Shown one piece after another: positions 51,720 to 61,977 of a DNA stretch of 64,000 bases. Position numbers and translations under genes: made by a program. Within the stretch, counting starts at the first letter, position 1. Each line of letters begins with the position of its first letter. The notes beneath the pieces were generated by a model. The model made no database searches, was not told where the DNA came from, and saw only the letters and a list, made by a program, of their open reading frames with translations. The stretch comes from Phaeodactylum tricornutum CCAP 1055/1 (taxonomy: Eukaryota; Bacillariophyta; Bacillariophyceae; Surirellales; Neidiaceae): positions 326,230 through 390,229 of the forward strand of contig NC_011675.1 of assembly GCF_000150955.2 (NCBI RefSeq), read 5' to 3'.

Positions 51720-52903
51720 ATGCTTCTTACAACAACAAGAATAGGGACGTTTTGCCTTCTTCTCGCATTGTTCTTTCCATGGCTTCCTTTTCTGTTGTAC
51801 TCGGAAGATATCATCCCATTTTCTTTGGATCAGTTCGCTTTAAAACGCAATGCCGCCAATGAGACCTGGAACGTTGTCATAACGGGCGCCAATTCGGGGC
51901 TCGGATGGGGTACCGCCTTTCACTTGGCAAAAATACCAAATCTTTGCATAGTTATGGCTTGCCGCAATCTCTCGAGTTGCGAAGAAGCGAGGGCTCGGAT
52001 TCCCATCATTCATCATAATTCTACGCGACTTGTCTGCGTCGAGCTGGACCTTGCGGACCGAGCATCAATAGAAGCTTTTAGCCACCGCAGAATTCAACGG
52101 CTTTTCTCAAATTCTAGCGCAGACTCGTTGTCGCCAATTCATGTGCTCATCAATAATGCCGGTTTCTGGGCATCATCCGAAGAAGTGGAATATATCGACA
52201 ATATTGAGTCTCATTTTTTTGTGAATCATCTTGGCCATGTTTTGCTGACCCACTATCTTTGGAAGCGCCTGGTAGCGGGGCGGGCTCGAGTAGTCGCAGT
52301 GTCTTCTCTTTCAGGTATTTATCCTGTGAGTCCGCTGTATGGATGGAGACGAAGCGACGAGAATTCACGAGGTAGATGGTGGTTAAAATATTCAATTATC
52401 CGGTACTTATCCTCTAAGCAAGCCATGATCGATCGATACGTTAGGTCCAAGCGAGCCAATTTGGTAAGCATTTGCTCCAGTTTATACTGAATGTACATGC
52501 CAGACCTTCTAATTTCGTTTCTCAGATGTTCGCGGCAGAACTCGATGATCGTTTTCGCAATACAGTAACTTCGGTTGGATCTCATCCTGGATATACGCAG
52601 ACACCTATTTTCCAAAAGGGTCTTAAATTTCTACCGAAGTGGGTTGTTAAAGTTCTTTCAAAAAAGTCAATTGTTAGCATGGAGACACTAGATGGGGCAA
52701 TGATGCAGGTCCGAGCAGCATTGGATAACGAAATTCAGTCCGGTAGCTATGTTGGCCCAAGATATTGGACTTTTGGCGCAGCTGTTCTCGTTGGTCGTTT
52801 GAGAGGGAAAAGCTTGCACCATTGGCATTTTGCAAAAGCAGAGAGCAAAATGCTTTGGGAAGAGAGTTTCAGTGTTTTGGGTATCTCTGATTTTGGCAAA
52901 TGA
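51720..52903 (+). CDS. Short-chain dehydrogenase/reductase, retinol-dehydrogenase type
   Basis: Two exons, 51720-52463 and 52526-52903, join KRANL/MFAAEL in phase, giving 373 residues. An N-terminal membrane anchor or signal (residues 7-27) precedes the SDR domain. The cofactor motif is VVITGANSGLGWGTA, VLINNAGFW is the conserved NNAG, Ser of VVAVSSLSG and Tyr240-Lys244 of DRYVRSKRANL complete the catalytic set. The layout fits membrane-bound retinol/WW-type SDRs that use NADP(H) on lipophilic alcohols or ketones. The C-terminal part (HPGYTQTPIF) is the usual SDR region for substrate binding. Substrate not determinable. Confidence 0.83.
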
Positions 52904-53611
52904 CATACCGCTAGTGTAAACGAAGAAAATAAATGCGATAGATTTGCGAATATTGCTTTTTCGTTATGGTGGGCTTTTGCATGAATTTTCGAGAGAGAGA
53001 TGATTGACAACGTCGAGTATCTCGGCATACACTATGGCTCCCACGAGAAATAATCTTGTTCTGGCGCACGATCAATTACACCATGTACCATGTTACATTC
53101 GCGAGCAAATGCTTGCATTGCAAAACATCTTCCGATCAAAGTCAGAATGTTTTCCGCAATAAAGCATGGGGAGTTTCTGTTTTCTTGCCGCATTACCAAT
53201 CCTGCGGCTACCACTTCCGTTGTAAATTGACAAATGAACTCGTTTTCATTGAAACGACAATTATCCTTTGTAGTCACTCCTCTACCCATTAAGCTATCTG
53301 TGATCTTGTGTGGACGCCTATGATATTCCATAGGATCGAAAGATACAAATCTATCTGATGCCAATCTCTAGAGCTTGCAATATAATTGCGAGAAGGCTGT
53401 AGCTGCGCTCCGACGGAATTGTATGAGCAACAATCCATGTCGCATTCATCTCTAAACACTAGCGGATCAACAAAGATTTTGCTAGCAACGATGCAAAATT
53501 ATGCTCCAAATTAGTTTGCTGTTGGAATGACCATATTTTCATAGAGATTATACCGCTGCGGAATAAAGAAAGCGACACGTACGTCCAACGATGTCGTCCA
53601 TATGCACCACC
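52904..53611. other. Intergenic region, one doubtful open frame
   Basis: About 700 bp between convergent genes. A 110-codon minus-strand open frame (53032-53364) has no recognised motif; I do not support it as a gene. Confidence 0.35.
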
Positions 53612-54347
53612 CTAAGTCAAAAACTGGGAAAGCCATTTGAATCCATCGGAATATCCCATTCTTCGAATGACCGAACACATGTACAGCTCAATCGGTCGTA
53701 CTGATGAGCTGCTGTCCGGACCTTTGTCTTTACCGTAGGTATCCATCAAACCCAGTGCATACTTAAGTTCTTCTTCCGAAGCCGCTGTGGGCATGTCAAT
53801 TTTATTTCCGAGTACCAAAAACGGAACATCCTGTAGCTCTTCGCTGGTCAGCAAGGCATCGAGTTCCTTTTTGGCTTCGGGGAAGCGGCCTCGGTCGATG
53901 GCATCCACAAGGTACACGACGCCGTCGACGGTTGTAAAATAGTCCTGCCACAACCGACGAGCCGTCTCGTGTCCACCAAGATCAAAAGTCTTGAACTTGA
54001 TGTTGCCGATGATGAGTTCGTCCGTGTTCGGATGCAACGTAGGGACGTGGACTTGCACACGGTTCTCTTTCAGCATGTGTAGCAATGTTGTCTTTCCGGC
54101 ATTGTCCAAACCGAGAAACAGGATCTTTGCATTCTTGTGGTACAGACCTGAAGAGTAAAGAGACCGCGGTGGTTGGGGGTGAGCGAGGGAGATAGAGAGA
54201 CGAGAGGGTCACCGCTCCGACCGACAAGGAGCATACTAACATAAAAAAGGACGACAGTATGCCGAAGTCGTGTGGATCGCTAGACGCTACTTTCTTGTAC
54301 GTACCCAAGCTCGCAAGCGCACTATACCACCAGTCTAGGAGAAACAT
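53612..54347 (-). CDS. SAR1: SAR1 small GTPase of COPII vesicles
   Basis: Two exons, 54347-54305 and 54147-53612, join to [20 protein letters not shown] and onward, 192 residues. This N-terminus is the amphipathic helix by which SAR1 inserts into ER membranes. Nucleotide-binding motifs are present: GLDNAGKTT (G1), PTLHPNTDE (G2), [12 protein letters not shown] (G3, with His in place of the Ras Gln, as in SAR1), GNKIDM (G4) and a C-terminal [22 protein letters not shown]1 recruits Sec23/24 to form COPII coats for ER export. The intron is 157 nt. Without the short first exon the protein would lack its membrane helix. Confidence 0.95.
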
Positions 54348-54845
54348 GATCTAAGAAGAAATTTAACAATTCAACTTGGACTCTCTTCCAACAAGGATAG
54401 AATGGAGTAAAAAGGGATCACAGAGGAAACGGCAACGGTAACCAACGAATTTTGCGTTTTTCCTCTCTCTATCCACGCACACGAGGCAAAGTGACCGAGA
54501 AGAAACGCGCTTACGCGGCCAAAAGACTTCCGTTAGAATGCCGGCTGGATCAAGGAATTTGGAATGAAAACAATTTCACTTGTCAGCTTATGGAGAATCT
54601 TAGATGATGACGTAGGTCATTCTGCGCAAGCAAACAACCCCCCTCTCCCCTTTCTCCCAGGTTTTGCTTTTTGCTATTGTGTGCCTTCGTTCCAACTTCA
54701 CTGTCAGGCGAGACGGCACGAAAAGGCGAGACGGACGGTATAGATTAGCATTGTCTCGTTCGATACTTTTTCTCCTCATGCTCACCACGAGTCCTTACTG
54801 TAAATAGATGCGCATGAACATTCCACAAGGGAGAGCTGCCGATTG
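54348..54845. other. Intergenic, divergent promoter region
   Basis: About 500 bp between SAR1 and the TPR/J-domain gene; pyrimidine-rich in places. No gene called. Confidence 0.4.
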
Positions 54846-56123
54846 ATGGAAAATTCCTTGGGCGAACCCCAATCGAGCCAAATGGACCACGCTGTCGGAG
54901 CAACCTCGCGCTCGGCACCCACGCAACCTTTGTCGGCTACCACTTCAACTCCCAATAATGCCGCCGCTATTGCTAGCGATGCCGATGTTAAACACGAAAG
55001 CGATGACTGGAAACAGCAAAGAGACGTGGCCAAAGCTATGGGCGATCAAGCCTTTCGGGAAGGAAAGTTTGGCGACGCCATTCAACAGTATTCCTTGGCT
55101 CTTTCCTTGGATCCCGACCATGCCACGATTTTGAGCAACCGTTCGGCGGCATATCTCAAACGCGGCGAAAAATCTAAAGCCTTGCATGATGCCCAAGCAT
55201 GTGTCCGGATAGGCACCATGGGGGTCAAAGGTGCGAGTCGGCTCGCGGCCGCACTCCAGTCTTTGGGTAGATACGAGCAAGCGTTCACGGAATGGAATAT
55301 CATAGTGGCGAAAGACCCAACTCACGTGGCGGCAAAACAAGGCGTTGACACATGCCGGCCCCATGTGGAAGCGTCAGCTCGACAGAAGGAAGAAGAAGAA
55401 AGATTGGCCAAAGACGTAGGGGAGGGTGCAGACGAGGGTGATGAACTTGATGATTTTTTTAATGAGGTCGAGGAGGCGGCCCAGGAAGTGGTTCTGGCCA
55501 AAGTTGAAGAGGGCAAACCATTGGCGACAAATGCTATCAAAAATCAAAAACGGAACCTGGGGACGTCCGTACAACAGATTGATCGATTGTTGCAAGAAAA
55601 TTACAAATGGCGAAATCTCAATCCTTTTTTTGTTCTTGATTTGGATCACGTTGCTAACAAGGATGATATTTCGAGACGATACAAAGCCCTTTCTCTGCTC
55701 CTGCACCCTGACAAGAATCGGGATAACCCGCGCGCTCAAGACGCCTACGACGAGGTGCTAAAGGCAAAAGCAGCTTTGGATGATGAGCACAAGGCGAGTC
55801 ATGTACGTCAGTTGATTGAACAGGGCATGCGGCAGGGGAAGGCTGATTTCGACCGACTGGGTAGCTCTCATGGAGAGCAAACGCTGCAAAGTATGCAGTC
55901 CAAGGCTGTGCAAAAGATCTTTGCCCAAATTGAATTCAAGCGGCGGGAAATAGAGCAGAGAGAACGAAATTTCTCACAACGTGAGCAGCAAAAGGAGGAA
56001 GACGATCTCGAGAAGGAACGCAGCGCTCGGACGTTTGACAAGAACTGGAAACAAGAGGAACGAGTCGATAAACGTATTGGTAGTTGGCGAAACTTTCAAA
56101 ACAAAAGACCAAAGAAGGCGTAA
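54846..56123 (+). CDS. TPR plus J-domain protein, DNAJC8-like
   Basis: A 425-residue single-exon protein. Residues about 50-165 hold TPR repeats (AKAMGDQAFREGKFGDAIQQ, DHATILSNRSAAYLKRGEK, LQSLGRYEQAFTEW), the type that binds the EEVD tails of HSP70/HSP90. After an acidic linker comes a J domain (about 255-325) with NPFFVLDLDHVANKDDISRR and the HPDKN motif that stimulates HSP70. The C-terminus (KIFAQIEFKRREIEQRERNF and ending RIGSWRNFQNKRPKKA) is the distinctive tail of DNAJC8/SPF31, a spliceosome-associated J protein. The pairing of TPRs with a DNAJC8 tail in one protein is not the usual layout. The start is the ATG at 54846; the preceding codon is TTG. Confidence 0.8.
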   Translation: MENSLGEPQSSQMDHAVGATSRSAPTQPLSATTSTPNNAAAIASDADVKHESDDWKQQRDVAKAMGDQAFREGKFGDAIQQYSLALSLDPDHATILSNRSAAYLKRGEKSKALHDAQACVRIGTMGVKGASRLAAALQSLGRYEQAFTEWNIIVAKDPTHVAAKQGVDTCRPHVEASARQKEEEERLAKDVGEGADEGDELDDFFNEVEEAAQEVVLAKVEEGKPLATNAIKNQKRNLGTSVQQIDRLLQENYKWRNLNPFFVLDLDHVANKDDISRRYKALSLLLHPDKNRDNPRAQDAYDEVLKAKAALDDEHKASHVRQLIEQGMRQGKADFDRLGSSHGEQTLQSMQSKAVQKIFAQIEFKRREIEQRERNFSQREQQKEEDDLEKERSARTFDKNWKQEERVDKRIGSWRNFQNKRPKKA

Positions 56124-56308
56124 CATTGCGATCGACAATAAGATCATATGTCGCGGACATTCTAGAGCTAGGCAAACGTAGGATATTTCCCGCCCAGAAT
56201 CCTTCAGATTCTACCTATCCCCTAGTCCCTGGGACGATTAAGACATAATTACTGTTATGCATTTGGCGATAGTGTTTTGTTGATTCGGATCGAGCTATGT
56301 AGCCGTTT

Positions 56309-56346
56309 CTTCGAGCCCGCAAGCAATAAGGCTTGCCGACTGTCAT
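56309..56346 (-). promoter_or_regulatory. Candidate SECIS-like hairpin in the 3' UTR
   Basis: On the minus strand, 69 nt after the MsrA stop, ATGA (56346-56343) is followed by two 12-nt arms that pair at ten positions around a 6-nt loop, then GA on the 3' side. This echoes the SECIS quartet plus helix II. The loop lacks the usual AA and is short, and the lower helix is poor, so the call is weak. Confidence 0.3.
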
Positions 56347-56414
56347 TCAGACAGGTACAACACTCTTTTTACGAACCACAATACCGTATCGTGCCACAAT
56401 GCCACCCTTCGAAT

Positions 56415-57300
56415 CTAGAACATTTGAAGACCCCTGTTGCTGGTTTGCTTCTCCAAAAAGAACTGGTGGTATTCTTCACCGCGGTAAAACTTTGTCACAG
56501 GCTCAATGTCAACGTAGAGCTTGCGTTCACCGGAGTGTTTAGCGCTTAATTTGCCAACGAATTCCTTGGCCGACTTTGCCTGCTCTTCGGTCAAGTAAAA
56601 AACACCTGAACGGTATTGACGCTTTTGCGGCGAGTATGGGTAGTCCGCTTCTCCCCACTATACTTCAAAAGAACCACAAATTTTCATGTTAGCAACCATA
56701 CAACAAGCGACTTTCAAAATCAAAACATTTTTTTTATGGACTTGCCAGTTTGAGAATTTTTTCGTACGAGATCATGTCGGGGTTGTACTCGATCAGCACA
56801 GCTTCCGTATGGTCCTTTAAATGCGACCCAGCCATGTGTTAGAAGCAAAAATAGACTACGTTTTCGTTATTGTTTACGAGCAGCACATACCTTAATCGTT
56901 TGGTATGTCGGATCAGGCTCGTTTCCTCCGCTGTATCCCACGACACAGCGCGCAACTCCAGGCTCCTACTCACAATCAGAGCAACGCAAGCAGGATAAGT
57001 TTTTCATGAGGAGCCGATTGACCCAAAACACGATTGTCATGTTGAGAAAACGAATCAAAAGGTAGAACTACTTACAGTGCTCCATTGGAGTTGCGGATGC
57101 CAAAATCATCCACACGCAACAATGGCAACTTCGTTTCCTTTGGTCTGCGGTGACAAAGGAAGTTCGGGACAAATGTTCGAAGCTTGAAGTCCGAACGAAA
57201 AGGATCGACGCGCCATAATATCGCGTTTGCTGAGAAAAGCGCTAGAGGGAAATGAGACCCAGAGAAATAGAGTGGTGAATAGCGGAAACGAAGTTTTCAT
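56415..57300 (-). CDS. msrA: MsrA-like methionine sulfoxide reductase, probable selenoprotein (in-frame TGA)
   Basis: Four exons, 57300-57076, 56965-56891, 56814-56746 and 56657-56415, all in phase 0. The N-terminus is a signal peptide followed by SSAFLSK, a plastid import motif. The protein then reads EVAIVACG, TGA at codon 65 (57108-57106), FWHPQLQ, CVVGYSGGNEPDPTYQTIK, DHTEAVLIEYNPDMISYEKI, SPQKRQYRSGVFYLTEEQ and DIEPVTKFYRGEEYHQFFL, which is MsrA order throughout. The TGA sits at the position of the catalytic Cys in the GCFW motif. In several algal MsrA proteins this residue is selenocysteine, so Sec insertion is the best reading. A Ser or Cys codon changed to a stop would be the alternative, but the intact motifs and splice sites downstream argue for function. 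The third intron uses a GC donor (GCAAGT). The enzyme would repair oxidised methionine in the plastid. Confidence 0.82.
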
Positions 57301-57696
57301 GGTTATCCTCTAAGTCTTCACTGTCAACCAAAACATTGTCCTTTGTCCAAATAGCCCGGGCAGTCTTTTTGACAAGACACGACCAAACAAGACCGTATTG
57401 TGGATCCATGTTTCAAGGAGTTTAAATTTTTTGACAAACTTACAGTTAATTTAAAAGGCTCCATCGCTTCGTAGAACATACAATTATGAGCAAGGCGATG
57501 GAATCAGTCACGCATTTTTGGGTCTGCGGGTTGTCCAATCAGAACCCTTAGCACACACAGCCTCTATCCATTGTGTCGCCTTCTGTTCGTTTCATAAAAT
57601 ATATACCGTCCGGCCTTGCAAATCGTGCAAAGTAAGCGCATCGTTCCTTGCCCTATCACAACGCGTACCTATAGCACTCCAAACGTTTGAACGAAC
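57301..57696. other. Intergenic, divergent promoter region
   Basis: About 400 bp between the MsrA-like gene and NAD synthetase starts. No other gene. Confidence 0.4.
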
Positions 57697-59956
57697 ATGA
57701 CGGGGGGAACACAGGGTAGTACATCTTTCATTACCGTTGCCACTTGCAACCTAAACCAGTGGGCGCTGGATTTCGACGGAAATGCAGATCGTATTATCGA
57801 AAGCTGTCGAGAGGCCAAGCGTCTTGGCGCGTCCTACCGACTCGGACCCGAACTGGAAATTCCAGGTTATGGATGTGAAGATCATTTTCTAGAAAACGAT
57901 ACTTTCGCACACTGCTGGGAGAGTCTCGTGATGATTCTAGAAAGTGGAGTGACGGATGAGATGCTATGTGATCTCGGGATGCCTGTTTTGTTTTGTGGAG
58001 TACGCTACAACTGCCGAGTTCTGGTGCGATGCCGAAAGATTCTTTTAATTCGCCCGAAAGTCGCAATGGCAGACAACGGCAACTATCGCGAATCAAGATA
58101 CTTTACCGCGTATCGATCACCGATCGATACGAAGTGTGAAAAACTGATTCTTCCGAAGGTTTTTCACGAGAAGTTTGGACAGCTATCAGCTCCGTTTGGA
58201 ACGCGTTTTCTCGAGTTTGCCGACGGCGTTTCAATTGGATGCGAGAGCTGCGAAGAACTTTGGACGCCTCGAGCAACCCACATTGAACTAGCATTGCAAG
58301 GTGCCGAAATTTGTGGAAACGGCTCCGGAAGTCACCACGAGCTACGCAAACTGAATCAACGATTGGAGCTCATCGTATCAGCAACCAGGAAATGTGGCGG
58401 TGTCTATCTTTACGCCAATCAACGAGGCTGCGATGGTGGTCGCATGTACTATGACGGTGGAGCATTAATTGTCTGCAATGGCAAGATCCTGGCGCAGGCA
58501 CAACAGTTCAGTCTGGAAGATGTGCAAGTCGTTGCCGCAACCGTAGACCTTGACGATGTCCGCTCATATCGTGCTTCAATCCCTTCTTTTGGTGTGCAGG
58601 CAACGGAATCGCAACGCGCTCAGTCGCAACGATCCTTTATAGAATGCTCTGACTATCTGGTTAACGAAGGTGCAAGTTCTCTTATGTCGGCGACCTCAAT
58701 TTCCCAATCACCTCGTGTTCATTGTCCAGAGGAAGAGTGTTGCTTGGGCCCTGCTTGTTGGTTGTGGGATTATCTGCGTCGTTCAGGAGCTGCGGGATTC
58801 TTTTTGCCGCTGTCGGGAGGGGCCGATTCCTCGTCAGTGGCTGCCATTGTTGGGGCGATGTGCAAAATGGCGACAGCCGCTGCACGTGCTGATCCGAATG
58901 GAGTAGTGGCCACCGATTGTCGCAAAATCTGTCGCCAGGAGGGGCTCTGGGTGCCGTCATCATCTCATGAATTGGCGAATTTCGTCTTGCATACAACTTA
59001 CATGGGCACTGAAAACTCGTCAGAAAATACTACGTCCCGAGCTCGTCGACTTGGTGAAGTAATCGGCTCGTACCACTTATCAATCAAGATTGATACAATG
59101 GTGCAAGCTGTCGTCAAGGTCTTCTCTACGACGACAGGTCATACTCCACGATTTTCAGTTCGAGGTGGGTCCGTAGCTGAGGATTTGGCCTTACAAAATA
59201 TCCAAGCAAGATTACGGATGGTTACTGCCTATCTTTACGCTCAGCTGTTGCCTTGGGTACGTGGGCGTTCGGGATTTTTGTTGGTACTGGGAAGCGCCAA
59301 TGTGGATGAAGGATTACGTGGATACATGACAAAGTATGACTGCTCTTCGGCGGATTTGAACCCCATTGGTGCCATCTCGAAAGGCGATCTCAAGAAAATG
59401 CTCGAATGGGCCGCAAAAACGTATGATTGGGAAATACTTGCAGAAATCGCAGGTGCGCCACCAACAGCAGAGCTTCGACCGAAAGGAGAAGGTGTTGGAG
59501 CTACAACAGAACATTCGCAATTGGACGAAGAGGAAATGGGCATGTCGTATGAAGAGCTCGGATTTTTTGGAACGCTGCGAAAGATTTCACGTTGCGGACC
59601 CGTCTCGATGTAAGTTCGACCCTTCGCTTCGGATTATCTGCGTATAAAGGGTATGTTTGAGCCTGTTCCAACAAGTTTCTCAACGATTTGAATTCAGGTT
59701 TCGCAAATTGTGTGTGATATGGAATCATTTGCCGCCTCATGAAGTCGGCGCCAAAGTAAAACGGTTCTTTTATTTTTATTCGATCAATCGGCACAAAATG
59801 TGCACAATCACACCATCGTATCATGCGGAAGGATATTCACCGGATGACAACCGTTTCGATTTACGTCAATTTCTTTACAATGCACGATGGCCTCGACAGT
59901 TTTCTGTCATCGATAAACTCGTGGAGGGACAAGAGGACTTAACAGCAAACGAATAA
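57697..59956 (+). CDS. NADSYN1: Glutamine-dependent NAD synthetase
   Basis: Two exons, 57697-59609 and 59698-59956; the junction restores [18 protein letters not shown]. The 723-residue protein has an N-terminal nitrilase-type glutaminase domain with the triad Glu52 ([13 protein letters not shown]), Lys121 ([14 protein letters not shown]) and Cys185 ([12 protein letters not shown]). The synthetase domain starts near residue 330: [19 protein letters not shown] is the ATP-pyrophosphatase loop, and [28 protein letters not shown] and [24 protein letters not shown] are signature blocks. The enzyme makes NAD from nicotinic acid adenine dinucleotide using glutamine as nitrogen donor, in the cytosol. 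Length matches the eukaryotic family. Confidence 0.95.
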
Positions 59957-60295
59957 CATGCGCACTTTTGTGAACGTTTTGACAGTCAGTGCAGTAGTAC
60001 ATGTAAAGGTAAATGTACATCTCACTTCTGTTAGTTACATTAGTAGAATAAAGTATTTGTTCACGACTAACTCTTGCCCTCCTTCTCACATCTGTAGAAA
60101 GTGGCATATTTCGGATTTCCTGTATTACCATTGGGTCAGTTTATCGGAGTCGTGTTTTTAAGACGGAGAACTTCCACAGTGTTCCGTGTGTTCCGGGACT
60201 TTCCTAGAGGAGCGCACGACAGCAACAAATCTTCCTCGTTTAGCACGGAAAACAGGGATATCGACCCGTCGCATAAAAAGCAAATAGATTGCATC
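59957..60295. other. Intergenic region without recognised feature
   Basis: About 340 bp. An open frame joins it to the MDR gene without an ATG at its start; a presequence spliced on from here is possible. Confidence 0.35.
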
Positions 60296-61261
60296 ATGAA
60301 GGCTATGCAGCTCATGTACCACACGGCCCAAGCCAAGGCCATTGATGTCGAAAAACCAGGCGCCTTAGGACCACAGGAAGTGCTTGTGAAGGTCCAGTAC
60401 TCGGCAATCGACACTGGCGTCGAAGCTCTCGTCCAAAAAACGATTACGGGTATGTTCATCCATGCACGTACCGACCCACTAATTCTTGGTTGGCATTTTT
60501 CCGGAGTAATTGCCGAGATAGGTGACCAGGTTTCTAGTTTGAAACTTCAAGATCACGTATGGGGATTTCTACAGTACCAGCCAAGCCAGAAGCAGGGATC
60601 CTTTGCCGAGTACATCAAAGTGAGCGCTGACGAATGTGCTGTCCGACCCCGGGGAGTGGGGGCAGACATTGCGGCCGCCGCATCGACGGAGTCGTTGACG
60701 GCTTTGCAAGCCATGAAAAATCTATGCGGGCTTCAGAAAGATGGTTCCGTGTTGATTTTGGGAGCGGGAGGCGGGGTTGGTTCGGCGGCAGTGCAAATTG
60801 CCAAAATTCTCGGTGCCCACGTGACGGCAGTGGTGGGTACCAAAGATGTGGAGCGCGTCAAAGCATTAGGAGCAGATGTTGTGTTGGATCGATCCAAAGA
60901 CGATCCGCTGGGTGGGGATGCGATGTACGATGTGATTTTCGATACTCCATCCAAATACTGGGCACCAACATGTATGAAAAAACTGAGTGGCAACGGAACT
61001 TATGTCACCACACTACCAAGCCTGGGCCTTTATGTTGGTATGTTCCTGTCTTTTTTTAACGCTAAAGGATCCAAATTTGTCGAATGCAAATCTACCACCG
61101 AGGATTTGAAACTAGTGGGATCTTGGTTGGACGAAGGCAAACTCAAGATCGACATTGACAGCACGCACCCGATTCGAAACCTTGAAGCCGCGGTTACCCG
61201 GCAAAGTGACCCTTCGAAAATTGGACGCATTGTCATACAAGTTGATGGTGGTTGGGAATAG
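60296..61261 (+). CDS. MDR-superfamily quinone oxidoreductase-like enzyme
   Basis: A 321-residue zinc-free medium-chain dehydrogenase. The N-terminal GroES-like domain includes EVLVKVQYSAIDTGVEAL, LGWHFSGVIAEIGDQVSS and DHVWGF; the NADPH-binding fold has VLILGAGGGVGSAAVQIAK, the usual GxGxxG-type AGGGVG. AASTESLTALQAM is the hinge typical of quinone reductases. No zinc-binding Cys/His set is present. Such enzymes reduce quinones or enones with NADPH. The open frame runs further upstream, but from a GTG and through non-protein-like sequence, so the ATG at 60296 is chosen; a targeting sequence on an unseen exon is possible. Confidence 0.82.
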   Translation: MKAMQLMYHTAQAKAIDVEKPGALGPQEVLVKVQYSAIDTGVEALVQKTITGMFIHARTDPLILGWHFSGVIAEIGDQVSSLKLQDHVWGFLQYQPSQKQGSFAEYIKVSADECAVRPRGVGADIAAAASTESLTALQAMKNLCGLQKDGSVLILGAGGGVGSAAVQIAKILGAHVTAVVGTKDVERVKALGADVVLDRSKDDPLGGDAMYDVIFDTPSKYWAPTCMKKLSGNGTYVTTLPSLGLYVGMFLSFFNAKGSKFVECKSTTEDLKLVGSWLDEGKLKIDIDSTHPIRNLEAAVTRQSDPSKIGRIVIQVDGGWE

Positions 61262-61977
61262 ATTCGTTACGTCGTCTGCAGGAGTAGCTTTCGAAATCTC
61301 AAGATCGGAGTCATAATGGCCTTTCCGATGCGACACGAACATAACGAACAGGGATACCAAAAATGTCGTGCTGTACAAGCTTTGTTATCTTCGACGAACT
61401 CTGCTCACAATCGATTGACCAAAAAATCTGTAGGGACATCTGTATTATGCGTCGTTTTTTGCTAATCATTGCTTTATAACGAGATATTTTCAAACCCTTC
61501 TAACTTGAGTTTAGATACTCCTGCACCGGGAATTGTGTTGCCGTCGTCCATATACTGGCACGTGTTCATTACTATCTTTCTAGTCGCGCCACACAGCAGC
61601 CTCTTGAATTTGTTGTACTCATACGTGTATGCAGAGACACGTTTGTTATGACGACCTGGTTAAACAAGCACGGCTGTCATGACTGTTTCTTCTCGGCTAA
61701 TGCTCTTAGTAATGATTGTACGTATTTCTACACAACTTCGGCATTCTAGTTTTTTGGATGACATCAGCAGGCGATTTTTTTCACGCCGACACGGGTTGGT
61801 ACAACGGAGTGACAACACGAAAGTTAGCCAAACAGCCGTGGATTGCGTGCTTTTTCACCGTTGTCTTCAACCTGGAACTCTCTCTTGTCAAAATTTCCCA
61901 CAACTCGCATCTTTTTGTCGTGCGAAAGTATCGTATTCTTGCTTGTTGCTGATCTTTGCAGCTAATTGCTCCCTACC
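61262..61977. other. Intergenic region without recognised feature
   Basis: About 715 bp, A/T-rich. I see no gene or repeat; a CAG after a pyrimidine tract 16 nt before the next ATG may end a 5'-UTR intron. Confidence 0.4.

Noticed and set aside
53032-53364. 110-codon minus-strand open frame between the SDR and SAR1 genes
   Set aside because: No motif, no signal peptide, ordinary overlap with other open frames and located in a spacer between convergent genes. Transcript evidence would be needed.
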